NCBI GenBank assembly: GCA_963719025.1
Contig: CAVRBK010000058.1
Location: 1-64,000 of the forward strand
Source of the DNA: Thiosocius sp963719025
GTDB lineage: Bacteria; Pseudomonadota; Gammaproteobacteria; Chromatiales; Chromatiaceae
Length of the DNA: 64,000 nt
Direction: 5' to 3'
The notes below the pieces were generated by a model. The model was not told where the DNA came from, made no database searches, and saw only the letters and a program-made list of their open reading frames with translations. Every line of letters starts with the position of its first letter. Position 1 is the stretch's first letter. Both the position numbers and the translations under genes were made by a program. This document shows, one piece after another, positions 8,862-17,770 of this stretch.

Positions 8862-11524
8862 TCAACGGGCCGTTGGTTTCTTCATCCGTTCACGTGGCAG
8901 TTCCACGCGCACCTCCAGTGAACCGGGTCCGACGCCCTGGCGTTGACCGTTCGCATCGGTTATTTCCCCCAGCATCCGGTGCAGATGTGAAGGTGAGAGC
9001 TCGCCATCGATCAGGCGGCGATAGCCATTGACGATTGTCCCGACCTGCCCGGCGGGCTCATCGACCAGTTCGATGCGGTAAAGCCCGATTCCCCCGTCAA
9101 TGAACGTCTGCAACACGCCCCCTGCCGACTGTGCGGACGCATTGAACACCGTATTGCGACAGCCGATGTCGGCCTGCACCAGGTGGTCGCCACCCGACGG
9201 ATCGCGTACGTGCACGGTGTGCGTTTCACACGGCCGGCCGCAGTCACGGTAGCTGTTGCCCCGGGAAAGGTAACGGGCGAACACGCAGTACTCGGTATGG
9301 AAGATCGGCAGGTGGTGGTGTGCGATCACCTCGATGCGTGCACGCAGTTCCTTTGGCAGCGCGGTCGCCAGTGCGACGATCTGCCGTGCATTGAGGTCGT
9401 GGGTCAGGGCCAGTCGGGCAAGACCCTGATTCAACAGGTATTGCGCCGCAACCAGGTTCGCCGCGTTCAGCGAGAAATCACCATGCAACGGTGGAATGCG
9501 CGTCTGCCCGTCATCCAGCAAGGCGCCGGTGCCGCCGAGTGCGTTGAGTGCCTGCAGCAGACCGGCCGAACGGACCAGCAGAGCGTCGGGCAGCAGGCGG
9601 CAGTAATAGCGCCACAGTCGGTGTTCGCCGGGCTTGAAGATACGCGGTGCCGCGACCACCAGGCGGCGGCCGGCAGCCTTGACCTGTTCGCAGGCCTCCT
9701 TCAGCCCGTGGACCTCGAGAAAATCGACCACGATCTCGTCCAACTCGTCGATCTGCAGTGCCGCTTCGACCTGCGCCTGCGTGCGGCACAGCAGGCTGAT
9801 GCGCGGTGTCGCCGGCCCTGGCGTCGATGGGCTGGCCGGAAGCAGTTGCGGCAGCGCAGGCCCGGTCGCCAGGCCGGCATGGCGGTCGGTGCGCGCGGCG
9901 CGACTCCCGCATCGCGTCGACCGCGCGGCGGCGGGCCGCCTTGACCTCGCTGGGCGGAATAAACAGCGATGCTGCCTGCTCATCGAGATCCACGCTGAAG
10001 TCGCCGATCGAAAACGGCGTGTCGCCGAGTTGCCCGATGGCCTTGCGCAGCTTCGCCGTATCGACCGGACTGCCGGATGCGCGCTGCAGGGGTTGTAGGG
10101 TGGTCGCCGTCACGCAATTGCCGCGTGCATCGGACAGCTCGATTGCCAGGGGTTCGCCGAGGCGTCCGCGCAGGCGGACCGTGAGCGGGAGCCGCTTCGT
10201 GGCGAGCCGCGGATCGAGCAGTGTGCCCCTGTCGCTGGCACCGTCGCGGGTGCGCCACACCAGGTCACCGACATTCGCCAGTGCGAGGCGGAACTCGGGT
10301 CCGAACTGCAGGGTCACATCGCCACTGTCGATCTCGCCGGTCAGCGAGGCACCGCTCTGGTCGATCACGTGATGCACATTGCCGCCGAGTTCGCGGTCCT
10401 CGGGACGACCACGATCGAACACCAGGCCGTCGCCGCGCTTGATCGGACCGCACAGGGCGATCTCCACGCCGCGCGCGCCGATTGCGCTGACCCTTCCGAC
10501 ACACACACCGCGGTGGCGCGGGTTACGACCGATCACCAGCGACTGGTGCTGTGGTCCTTCGAGGAACCCCGGGGTCAGGCCGTCGGCATCGGGGCGCTGG
10601 CCACGGGAAAACACCTGGGCGAGATGGCGCCGCTGTTCGATTGAAATCTGCGCCGGGCTGGACCGGGAATCCTCCAGTTCGTGCCAGACGCGATCGAGCA
10701 TCTCGCGGTAGGCCGCCACGGTGGTCACCACGTACTCGGGCCCTTTGAGGCGACCCTCGATCTTGAAACAGCGCACGCCGGCACGCACGAGGCGGGGAAG
10801 CTGTTCGAGCGCCATCAAGTCTTGCGGAGACAACAGGTAACGTGCATCGGCGATATCGCGCTCGTTGCCGTCGACGACCAGGCCATAGGGCAGGCGACAG
10901 GCCTGGGCGCATTGACCGCGATTGGCCGAACGTCCGCCCCAGGCCTCGCTGGAGAAACACTGGCCGCTGTAACTGACGCACAGGGCGCCATGCACGAAGG
11001 CCTCGATATCGATCGCACTGCCGGCGACAATGTTTCCGATCTCGTCGATCGACAGTTCGCCGCCCGACCACCACGCGCTGCACGCCGAGTTCGGCAGCGA
11101 ATGAGACGCCGGCGGCATCGGTGATCGACATCTGGGTACTGGCGTGAATCGGCAGTGCCGGCGCGACGCGGCGGGCCAGTCTGGACCAGGCCGATATCCT
11201 GCACGATCAGGGCGTCGACGCCGGACTCCGCAGCCAGTCGCACCAGCGACTCGGCCTGGGCGAGTTCCTCGTCAAACACCAGGGTGTTGAGCGTGAGGTA
11301 GCCCTTTACCCCATGTTCATGGAGATCGTCGAGGGTCGCGACAAGTTCGTCCGGCGCGAACGAGGCGGCGCGCATGCGCGCATTGAGACCGGCATCGAGA
11401 CCGAAGTACACCGCATCTGCACCGGCCCATACCGCGGCCTCCAATTGGGCGCGACCACCGGCCGGTGCGAGGATCTCGGGCTTGCTTGGCGAGGGGTGGA
11501 GCGGGCGTGGGCTGTACGCGACAT
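8862..11524 (-). pseudogene. U32 family peptidase / RlhA-like protein, frameshifted
   Basis: The pieces add up to a U32 protein of roughly 850 residues. N-terminal barrel: ILAPAGGRAQLEAAVWAGADAV, DAGLNARMR, then the Fe-S-type Cys set in ALCVSYSGQCF and NRGQCAQACRLPY; a middle DUF3656/collagenase-like domain; and a C-terminal section with a second Cys set (EYCVFARYLS, DCGRPCETH, ADIGCRN). The family includes RlhA (23S rRNA 5-hydroxycytidine synthesis) and PrtC-like proteins; RlhA itself is about 650 residues, so I do not assign it. Single extra bases break the frame near 11187, 11060 and 9897. The 5' end is uncertain: the correct frame is readable from about 11490, while the ATG at 11524 lies in another frame. 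Probably an intact gene with sequence errors. Confidence 0.85.
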
Positions 11525-11604
11525 GCCGCGATTCTCGCAGATCGTTCTCCGCGACGTCGATCGGATAATTCAGCGCGCCCCGTCGTAACCTGGATCGATA
11601 TGGG

Positions 11605-11802
11605 TCAATCGAATGCTTCGTTCAGCCGGGCACGGGCTGGATTCCAGCGGATTCCCGCCAGTGTCAAGGCGACAGGTGGCAGCAGAAACAGGATGAGCAG
11701 CAGCTCAGCGAGCCTGGCACGACATCGAGCGAGGCCCTCGCCGGGACGCAAGGTCTCGATCAGGGTCCGGGTGTATTGAATCAACGGCAGGTGGAGTAGC
11801 AT
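11605..11802 (-). CDS. Small hydrophobic protein, doubtful
   Basis: 65 residues with a basic/polar N-terminal half and one hydrophobic segment (LLLILFLLPPVALTLAGI, about residues 33-50). ATG at 11802 without a clear ribosome binding site. It sits in the gap between the U32 gene and the TauE permease on the same strand. No family recognised; it may be spurious. Confidence 0.35.
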   Translation of the reverse strand: MLLHLPLIQYTRTLIETLRPGEGLARCRARLAELLLILFLLPPVALTLAGIRWNPARARLNEAFD

Positions 11803-12016
11803 GATTCTAGGCTCACCAACAATCTGCGGGACCGGCTGTGCATGGGGAAGGCTCCGGGACAGTGTGCGTCAGGGCTGGGCCTGCCGTCGTGCCGACACCG
11901 GGTCGGCGCAACGGGAGGCGTTCACTGTCTATATCGCCCGGGGTGGAGGCGGCCTTGAGGTTGGGAATGCCGATCACATGGGGTAAGGGTATTGCGGGGT
12001 CGGGTGATGTCGGGCG

Positions 12017-12784
12017 TCAATGACGCAGCAGCAGTGACACGCCGCTGATCATCAGCAGGATGCTCACGGCGACCTGGAAGGTGCGCTGACTGATGTTGGT
12101 ATGGATGTGACCGCCGAGGTACAGGCCGATGCCCATCACGGGCATGGACAGGGCCGCGAGAATCATCCAGTCGCGATCGAAGAAGCCGCCTGACAGGTAG
12201 CCGGTGAGACGCCCGGCGCCGTCGAGCAGAAAGATCGTGGCAAACGTCGCACGGAACTGGGTCTTCGGCAGGCCGCGGTGCTTCAGGTAGGCCACGTAGA
12301 AAGGGCCGCCTGTGCCGAACAGGGTGCCCACCAGCCCGCCCAGCGTGCCGGCCGGTATCGACCAAAGTGCAGAGGCCGGGCTGCCGTTGTCTTTCATCAA
12401 CAGGGTGTAGAGCGCATAGGCAAGAACAAAAACCCCCAGCGCATGCGCCAGCGACACCGCATCGATGGTCTTGAACAGGTACAGGCCGGTAGCAACACCA
12501 ATGGCGGTGAACGGGATCAGGGGCAGGATCTGTCGCCATTGGATATGCGCCCGGTCCTGCATCCCATGACTTGCCGATGCAACATAGTCCAGGAACACCA
12601 CCAGCGGGACGACCAGGGTCAGCGGCAGGAACAGGGCGAGCAGGGGGATGGCGATCAGGCCCGAGCCAAAGCCCGCGACGCCACGCACGAAATAGGCCAC
12701 GGCAAGGATTGCTGCGCCGAATGCCAGGTGCGGCAAGGTCAATGATTCGTACAAGCGTCTGCCCTTTCTGTTTTTTGTCGACAC
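12017..12784 (-). CDS. TauE/SafE family permease
   Basis: 255-residue integral membrane protein with about eight hydrophobic spans and the internal duplication typical of TauE/SafE (DUF81): RGVAGFGSGLIAIPLLALF in the first half and LGGLVGTLFGTGGPFYVAYL in the second. Members export or import sulfite, sulfoacetate or other small organosulfur anions. The substrate cannot be read from sequence; a sulfur-related role would fit the sat gene elsewhere in the window. It appears monocistronic, 310 bases downstream of recN on the same strand. A longer overlapping ORF in another frame is a shadow. Confidence 0.85.
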   Translation of the reverse strand: MSTKNRKGRRLYESLTLPHLAFGAAILAVAYFVRGVAGFGSGLIAIPLLALFLPLTLVVPLVVFLDYVASASHGMQDRAHIQWRQILPLIPFTAIGVATGLYLFKTIDAVSLAHALGVFVLAYALYTLLMKDNGSPASALWSIPAGTLGGLVGTLFGTGGPFYVAYLKHRGLPKTQFRATFATIFLLDGAGRLTGYLSGGFFDRDWMILAALSMPVMGIGLYLGGHIHTNISQRTFQVAVSILLMISGVSLLLRH

Positions 12785-13096
12785 CGACGCCGCAATGGCG
12801 GCCTGGCGATGCGTTTTGTTCGCTCATTGCAGCCAAAAGCATCCCCTGGAACAGGGGCGGATGCGCGAATCTAATGTCTGGGCACGAAATTATTATGGTC
12901 GCGATTTCATCGGTTTAGACCTAATTATGCAAGCGCTTTGTTTTTGATTTATGAATTTAATTCGTGTCGTGCGGCGATCTTCACGCCATTGTTGAGGGTT
13001 GGCGGGGGCGGCGCAGGGGTCGAGAGACCGGCCGCTTGCAGCCGCGAGCATCGGTCCATGCAGGGGCGCTGTTGCGGTCATCAAAACAGCGCAGAT
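12785..13096. other. Gap between recN end and TauE permease start
   Basis: No gene is supported here. Bases about 12885-12965 are AT-rich and could hold the promoter of the minus-strand permease, but I see no confident -35/-10 pair. The part next to recN is GC-rich without a clear terminator hairpin and T run. Confidence 0.5.
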
Positions 13097-14770
13097 TTAG
13101 GATGTTTTTTGCGCGTGCTGAATCATCTCGTCGGCATGCCGACGGGTCTGTTCGGTGATGTCCACGCCGCCGAGCATGCGGGAAATCTCGTCGATACGCG
13201 CACCCCCATCCAGCGAATCGATCCGGGTTTCGGTGGTTTTGCCATCGCTGGTTTTCTGCACGCGTAGCTGCTGATGCGCCTGGGCTGCGACCTGCGGAAG
13301 ATGGGTGACGCACAGCACCTGCCTGTCCTGGCCGAGACGGCGTAACAGTTGTCCAACGATCTCGGCGACCGCACCGCCAATGCCGACATCGACTTCGTCG
13401 AAGATCAGGCTGGGGACAACACCACAGTCGGCCGTGGCGACCTGGATAGCCAGGCTGATACGCGACAGCTCACCACCGGAGGCGACGTCTGCGAGCGCGC
13501 CGGGTTTCTGCCCGGGGTTGGCGGCAACCATAAAGCGGATGCGATCGATGCCGTTGCGGCCGGGACGTTCGGGCTCGGCGGTGCATTCGACCTGAAACCT
13601 GCCGCCCTGCATGCCGAGGGTCTGCATGCGCTCGCTGACCGCCTTGCCCAGCTTCAGCGCCGCCTTGGCCCGGGCCGAAGAGAGCCGTTCTGCCGCCTTG
13701 CGGTAGGCGGCCTCGCTATCCCCCAATTGCTGTTCCAGCTGCACCAGCTGATTGTCGGCGTTGTCGAGCAAATCGGCCTCGGCGCGCAGCTGTTGCTGCA
13801 GATTGGCGAGCTCTGCGGGCGCGACACGGTGCTTGCGTGCGGTGTCGTGCAGTCGCCCGAGGCGTTCGTCGATCTCCCGCAGACGCTGCGGATCGAGCTC
13901 TACGCCGTCCTGGTAGTGACGCAGCCCACTCGCGGCCTCGTCGATCTGGATGGCGGCACTCTCAAGCAGTTCACGCGCCTCATCAAGCGAGGGATCCAGC
14001 TTGCCCAAGTCGCTCAGTGTGTGAACCACCTGGTTGAGCGACGGCAGTAGCGAGGTGTCTTCATTGTCGAGCATCGACAGGACCTGGGCGGTTTCGCCGA
14101 GCAGGCGTTCGGCGTGTGCCAGGCGACCGTGTTCGGCCTCAAGTTCCGCCAGTTCCTCGGCGCTGCAGACCATACCGTCGAGTTCTTCCAGCTGAAAATT
14201 CAGGTAGTCGAGACGGTTGGCCCGGTCGCTGCTGGCCTGCACCAGCGCGGCATGCTGATCGCGCAGGGTTTGCCAGCTGTCGAACAATCCGGCGACGTTA
14301 TTCGCCGACGTGCGCAGCTTGGCGAACTCATCCAGCAGCTCGCGCTGCGCGTTGCTTTTCACCAGCGACTGGTGGGCATGCTGACCATGGATATCGATCA
14401 GCAGGTCGCCCAGTTCTCGCAGCATCGCAACCGGTGCCGGGCTGCCGTTGATATAGGCGCGGCTGCGCCCGTTGCGCACCAGTACGCGGCGCACCAGGCA
14501 CTCGCCATCGGCTGCGAGGTCATGCGCGTCGAGCCAGCGCGCCCCGGGGCCGTCCGGTGAGAGATCGAAGGCCACGCTGATCTCGGCCTTGTCGGCACCG
14601 TCGCGGATCATGCCGCTGTCGGCCTTGTCGCCGAGCGCCAGGCCGAGAGCATCGATCAGGATCGATTTTCCCGCACCGGTTTCGCCGGTAAGCGCGGTCA
14701 TTCCAGCTGCAAACTCGAGATCGAGTGATCGAACGATCACCAGGTTTTTAATCGTGATGCGGCTCAGCAT
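13097..14770 (-). CDS. recN: DNA repair protein RecN
   Basis: SMC-like ATPase of double-strand break repair, 557 residues (E. coli 553). Start at ATG 14770 (MLSRITIKNLVIV); the frame is open further upstream, but family alignment begins here. Walker A is GETGAGKSILIDALGLALG near residues 31-49; the middle is a long coiled coil; the C-terminal head has the signature ASGGELSRISLA and Walker B PSLIFDEVDVGIGG. It follows nadK on the same strand with a 46-base gap, the common gammaproteobacterial order nadK-recN. I looked for a LexA box upstream and saw none. Confidence 0.96.
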   Translation of the reverse strand: MLSRITIKNLVIVRSLDLEFAAGMTALTGETGAGKSILIDALGLALGDKADSGMIRDGADKAEISVAFDLSPDGPGARWLDAHDLAADGECLVRRVLVRNGRSRAYINGSPAPVAMLRELGDLLIDIHGQHAHQSLVKSNAQRELLDEFAKLRTSANNVAGLFDSWQTLRDQHAALVQASSDRANRLDYLNFQLEELDGMVCSAEELAELEAEHGRLAHAERLLGETAQVLSMLDNEDTSLLPSLNQVVHTLSDLGKLDPSLDEARELLESAAIQIDEAASGLRHYQDGVELDPQRLREIDERLGRLHDTARKHRVAPAELANLQQQLRAEADLLDNADNQLVQLEQQLGDSEAAYRKAAERLSSARAKAALKLGKAVSERMQTLGMQGGRFQVECTAEPERPGRNGIDRIRFMVAANPGQKPGALADVASGGELSRISLAIQVATADCGVVPSLIFDEVDVGIGGAVAEIVGQLLRRLGQDRQVLCVTHLPQVAAQAHQQLRVQKTSDGKTTETRIDSLDGGARIDEISRMLGGVDITEQTRRHADEMIQHAQKTS

Positions 14771-14816
14771 GTTGAATCTGGATTGACGTGAAAATGGGAT
14801 AAGACGTTGTCTGGGT

Positions 14817-15698
14817 TCAGTTTGCGGGTAATCCGCCCCAGCCCAGCTTGGCACGTAGAACATTGAAGTGATCATGCCCGGCCGGATGCAGCAGGCGCAG
14901 GTGGTTGGGGTGACGGTGGACCCGGAGTTTGTCGCCATGGGAGATCATCAGGCTGGCGGCGCCGTCACAGGTGATGCGAACGTCGTTCGGGTCGGTGCGT
15001 CCGCAAACGGAAATCTCGATGGCGCTGTCGGCACCAATCACGATCGGCCGGTTGCTCAGGGTATGCGGGCAGATCGGCACCATCGCGATGGCATCCAGAT
15101 CCGGGGTGAGCAGCGGGCCGCCACCGGACAGGGCGTAGGCCGTCGAGCCGGTCGGGGTTGATATGATCAGGCCGTCGGATCGCTGGGTGTAGACGAAACG
15201 ACCGTCGATCCAGGTCTCGATCTCGATCATCCGCGCAATGTTCCACTTGTGCAGCACGACATCGTTGAGTGCGAGTTCGGCCGGTTGGTCACCCACCTGG
15301 GCGCTGAGCAGGAATCGCCTTTCCTCGTCGTATTTGCCCTCGAGTACCGCTACCAGGCACTTTCGGATGTCGGCCGGGGTGATGTCGACCAGGAAGCCCA
15401 GGCGCCCGAGATTGACGCCGAGCAGCGGCGTCTGGTGATCGGCAAACTCGCGCGCGGCGCTCAGCAGCGTACCATCGCCGCCCACCACGATCGCCAGATC
15501 GCACTGGCCGGCCAGTTCGTCGATCGGCAACCCGTCTCCCAGGCCAAGCAGCTTGGCGGTGCGCAGATCGGGCAAAAAGGTCAGGTTTCGCTCTTCGAGC
15601 ACCTCGTGTAGCCGGCGCAGGGTCGAGGTCAGGTGACCGGCGTCGTCGGGCTTCGCGATTACCGCGATGCGTTGAAACTCAGTGCTCGTCTGATTCAC
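14817..15698 (-). CDS. nadK: NAD kinase
   Basis: Phosphorylates NAD to NADP. About 293 residues from a GTG start at 15698 (VNQTSTEFQRIAVIAK); the frame is open upstream to 15806 but that extension is not conserved in the family. Diagnostic motifs: VVGGDGTLLSAAREF, NLGRLGFLVDI, LNDVVLHK, TPTGSTAYALSGGGP. It is divergent from hrcA (15880) and probably co-transcribed with recN downstream. Confidence 0.96.
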   Translation of the reverse strand: MNQTSTEFQRIAVIAKPDDAGHLTSTLRRLHEVLEERNLTFLPDLRTAKLLGLGDGLPIDELAGQCDLAIVVGGDGTLLSAAREFADHQTPLLGVNLGRLGFLVDITPADIRKCLVAVLEGKYDEERRFLLSAQVGDQPAELALNDVVLHKWNIARMIEIETWIDGRFVYTQRSDGLIISTPTGSTAYALSGGGPLLTPDLDAIAMVPICPHTLSNRPIVIGADSAIEISVCGRTDPNDVRITCDGAASLMISHGDKLRVHRHPNHLRLLHPAGHDHFNVLRAKLGWGGLPAN

Positions 15699-15781
15699 GA
15701 TTGTTGTCAGGCTGCCGCTCACGGGTAAAGGCTGGAAACTAGCACGCGTACCCCGGGGCGCCAAGCGCAGAGCATGCTTCC

Positions 15782-15811
15782 TTGACACCCGAAAATGCGC
15801 CTCCACATAAT
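15782..15811 (+). promoter_or_regulatory. Likely sigma-70 promoter of hrcA
   Basis: Perfect -35 TTGACA at 15782-15787 and -10-like CATAAT at 15806-15811 with an 18-base spacer, about 70 bases before the hrcA start. No CIRCE-type inverted repeat was seen around it. Confidence 0.55.
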
Positions 15812-15879
15812 CACTTGAGAACTCGCCGCTTTTTGTCGGGTCTCATACTCACCACTCGTCAACAGGCGGATAAGCAGCA

Positions 15880-16941
15880 GTGTCAGCATCGACTACCGAT
15901 CAGGCCATCAGCGAACGCGCCCAACACTTCCTCAAAGTGCTGATAGAGCGCTACATCCGTGACGGGCATCCGGTCGGGTCGCGAACGCTGGCCAAGGACG
16001 CAGGGCTCGACCTGAGTCCGGCAACGATTCGCAATGTGATGGCCGATCTCGAGGATCTCGGTTTCGTCGCCTCGCCACACACCTCGGCTGGGCGGGTGCC
16101 GACGGCATCGGGGTACCGGGTGTTCGTCGATTCGCTGCTCTCGCTCAAACCGCTCGATAAGACCATGTTGCACCAGGTCCAGGTTGAACTCGCGGCACAG
16201 GGTCAGCCGGCCGGACTGGTGGACTCCGCCTCGCGGGTGTTGTCGAGTCTGACCCACCTGGCAGGGGTGGTGATGGTGCCCAAGCACAACCAGGTGAAGG
16301 TCAAGCAGATCGAGTTTGTCCCGTTGTCGGACACCCGGGTATTGACTGTTCTGGTGACATCGACCGGCGAGGTGTTCAACCGCATCATCGAGACCTCGCG
16401 GGTGTTCAGCCGCAGTGAACTGGAGCAGCTCAGCAACTACATCACGAGTCACTACGGCGGCAATGATCTGCAGGGGATTCGTGCGCTGGTGCTGCGCGAG
16501 ATGCAGGAAACCCGGCGCCACCTGGATGATTTGATGGTGCGGGCGCTGGAGTTTGCCAGCGCGGCCTTTGCCGGAGATGACGCGGAGCAGAATGGCCGCA
16601 GCGATTTCGTCGTGGCCGGTCAGACCAACCTGATGGATTTCGACGAGCTGGCGCAGATGGACAGCCTGCGTTCGCTGTTCGACGCGTTTACCGAGAAGCA
16701 GGAGATCATGCACCTGCTGGACCGCAGTTTCGAGGCGGATGGGGTACAGATCTTCATTGGCGAGGAATCCGGCTACAGCACGCTGAAGGACTGTTCGGTG
16801 ATCACCGCCCCCTACGAGGTGGACGCCGAGGTGGTCGGCGTGCTCGGTGTCATCGGTCCGACCCGTATGGCGTATGACCGGGTGATCCCGATCGTCGACA
16901 TCACGGCGAAGATCCTCGGCAGTGCACTGACGCCGCGCTGA
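15880..16941 (+). CDS. hrcA: Heat-inducible transcription repressor HrcA
   Basis: Represses class I heat-shock genes by binding CIRCE operators. 353 residues from a GTG at 15880 (SASTTDQAISERAQHFL). N-terminal winged helix: LIERYIRDGHPVGSRTLA and LDLSPATIRNVMADLEDLGF followed by SPHTSAGRVPTASGYRVFVD; the C-terminal part has IFIGEESGY and GVLGVIGPTRMAYDRVIPIVD. It heads the heat-shock cluster hrcA-grpE-dnaK-dnaJ. Odd: the downstream genes carry sigma-32 promoters and no CIRCE was found in the window, so its operator must be elsewhere or diverged. Confidence 0.96.
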   Translation: MSASTTDQAISERAQHFLKVLIERYIRDGHPVGSRTLAKDAGLDLSPATIRNVMADLEDLGFVASPHTSAGRVPTASGYRVFVDSLLSLKPLDKTMLHQVQVELAAQGQPAGLVDSASRVLSSLTHLAGVVMVPKHNQVKVKQIEFVPLSDTRVLTVLVTSTGEVFNRIIETSRVFSRSELEQLSNYITSHYGGNDLQGIRALVLREMQETRRHLDDLMVRALEFASAAFAGDDAEQNGRSDFVVAGQTNLMDFDELAQMDSLRSLFDAFTEKQEIMHLLDRSFEADGVQIFIGEESGYSTLKDCSVITAPYEVDAEVVGVLGVIGPTRMAYDRVIPIVDITAKILGSALTPR

Positions 16942-16967
16942 TCCTTCAACTTTTTTACGCTTCGGGG

Positions 16968-16995
16968 CTTGAAATCGGTCCTGGCGGCCCCACCT
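16968..16995 (+). promoter_or_regulatory. Sigma-32 heat-shock promoter upstream of grpE
   Basis: CTTGAAA at 16968-16974, 13-base spacer, CCCCACCT at 16988-16995; the consensus is CTTGAAA, 11-16 bases, CCCCATNT. It lies 76 bases before the grpE start. Confidence 0.8.
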
Positions 16996-17071
16996 TGTCC
17001 GAAGAACAGTCCGCTGAGAAAGCTGGGCTGCATTTTTCAATAGTTGAAACAAAGGCTTGCGAGAGGTTTTG

Positions 17072-17674
17072 ATGAGCGAAAAGCAGGATCAGCCGGTCCG
17101 CGACGAGCGGATGGACGAATCGGTGTCGAGTGAGGCAGAGGCGACTTTCGAAGAGGGCGCGGCCGAAATGGAGGCCGATAGCGAGATGGCTGAACACAGC
17201 GCGGATGATCTCGCGAAGCTGCTGGACGACGCCCAGGCCAAGGCCGACGAGCACTACGAACAGATGGTGCGAGCGCATGCCGAGCTGGAAAACCTGAAGC
17301 GGCGTCACTCGCGCGATCTGGAAAACGCGCACAAGTTTGCGCTGGACAAGTTCGTCGCCGAGTTGCTCGGCGTGTGGGACAGCCTCGAGCTGGGTAACAG
17401 CGCGGCACAGGATGAGGCCGCGGATGTCGGCAAGCTGCGCGAGGGTACGGCGCTGACCCTGAAGATGCTGGGTGATGCGATGGGCAAGTTCGGCGTCGAG
17501 CAGATCGATCCGATCGATCAGCCGTTCAACCCCGAGTTTCACCAGGCGATGTCGATGCAGCCGCGCGATGATGTGCCGGCCAACACCGTGGTGGCCGTGG
17601 TGCAGAAGGGCTACCTGCTTAACGGCCGCCTGGTGCGCCCCGCGATGGTAATGGTGTCGCAGGCCGCTCAGTAA
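17072..17674 (+). CDS. grpE: Nucleotide exchange factor GrpE
   Basis: Releases ADP from DnaK. 200 residues from ATG 17072 (MSEKQDQPV), behind GAGAGG. An acidic N-terminal tail is followed by a long helix (QMVRAHAELENLKRRHSRDLE) and the beta domain ending with FNPEFHQAMSMQP, VAVVQKGYLLNGRLVRPAMV. Intact, unlike dnaK and dnaJ downstream. Transcribed from the sigma-32 promoter just upstream. Confidence 0.96.
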   Translation: MSEKQDQPVRDERMDESVSSEAEATFEEGAAEMEADSEMAEHSADDLAKLLDDAQAKADEHYEQMVRAHAELENLKRRHSRDLENAHKFALDKFVAELLGVWDSLELGNSAAQDEAADVGKLREGTALTLKMLGDAMGKFGVEQIDPIDQPFNPEFHQAMSMQPRDDVPANTVVAVVQKGYLLNGRLVRPAMVMVSQAAQ

Positions 17675-17695
17675 CGGATTCGGCGGTGCGCGCGT

Positions 17696-17723
17696 CTTGA
17701 AAGAACGCGCTGAACCCCCACAT
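17696..17723 (+). promoter_or_regulatory. Second sigma-32 promoter, upstream of dnaK
   Basis: CTTGAAA at 17696-17702, 13-base spacer, CCCCACAT at 17716-17723, an almost exact sigma-32 consensus, 48 bases before the dnaK start. It would let dnaK be induced independently of grpE. Confidence 0.82.
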
Positions 17724-17770
17724 AAAGATACAGTTTCACAAAGAATTAGCAGATTCGGAGATAGAACATC

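Noticed and set aside
12278..12745. Plus-strand frame across the TauE permease
   Set aside because: Gln/Arg-rich shadow; the minus-strand frame has the transporter motifs.
14771..14816. LexA box upstream of recN
   Set aside because: No CTGT-N8-ACAG pattern in the gap; SOS control cannot be supported from sequence.
15699..15879. CIRCE operator between nadK and hrcA
   Set aside because: No TTAGCACTC/GAGTGCTAA pair, even loosely matched, was found.
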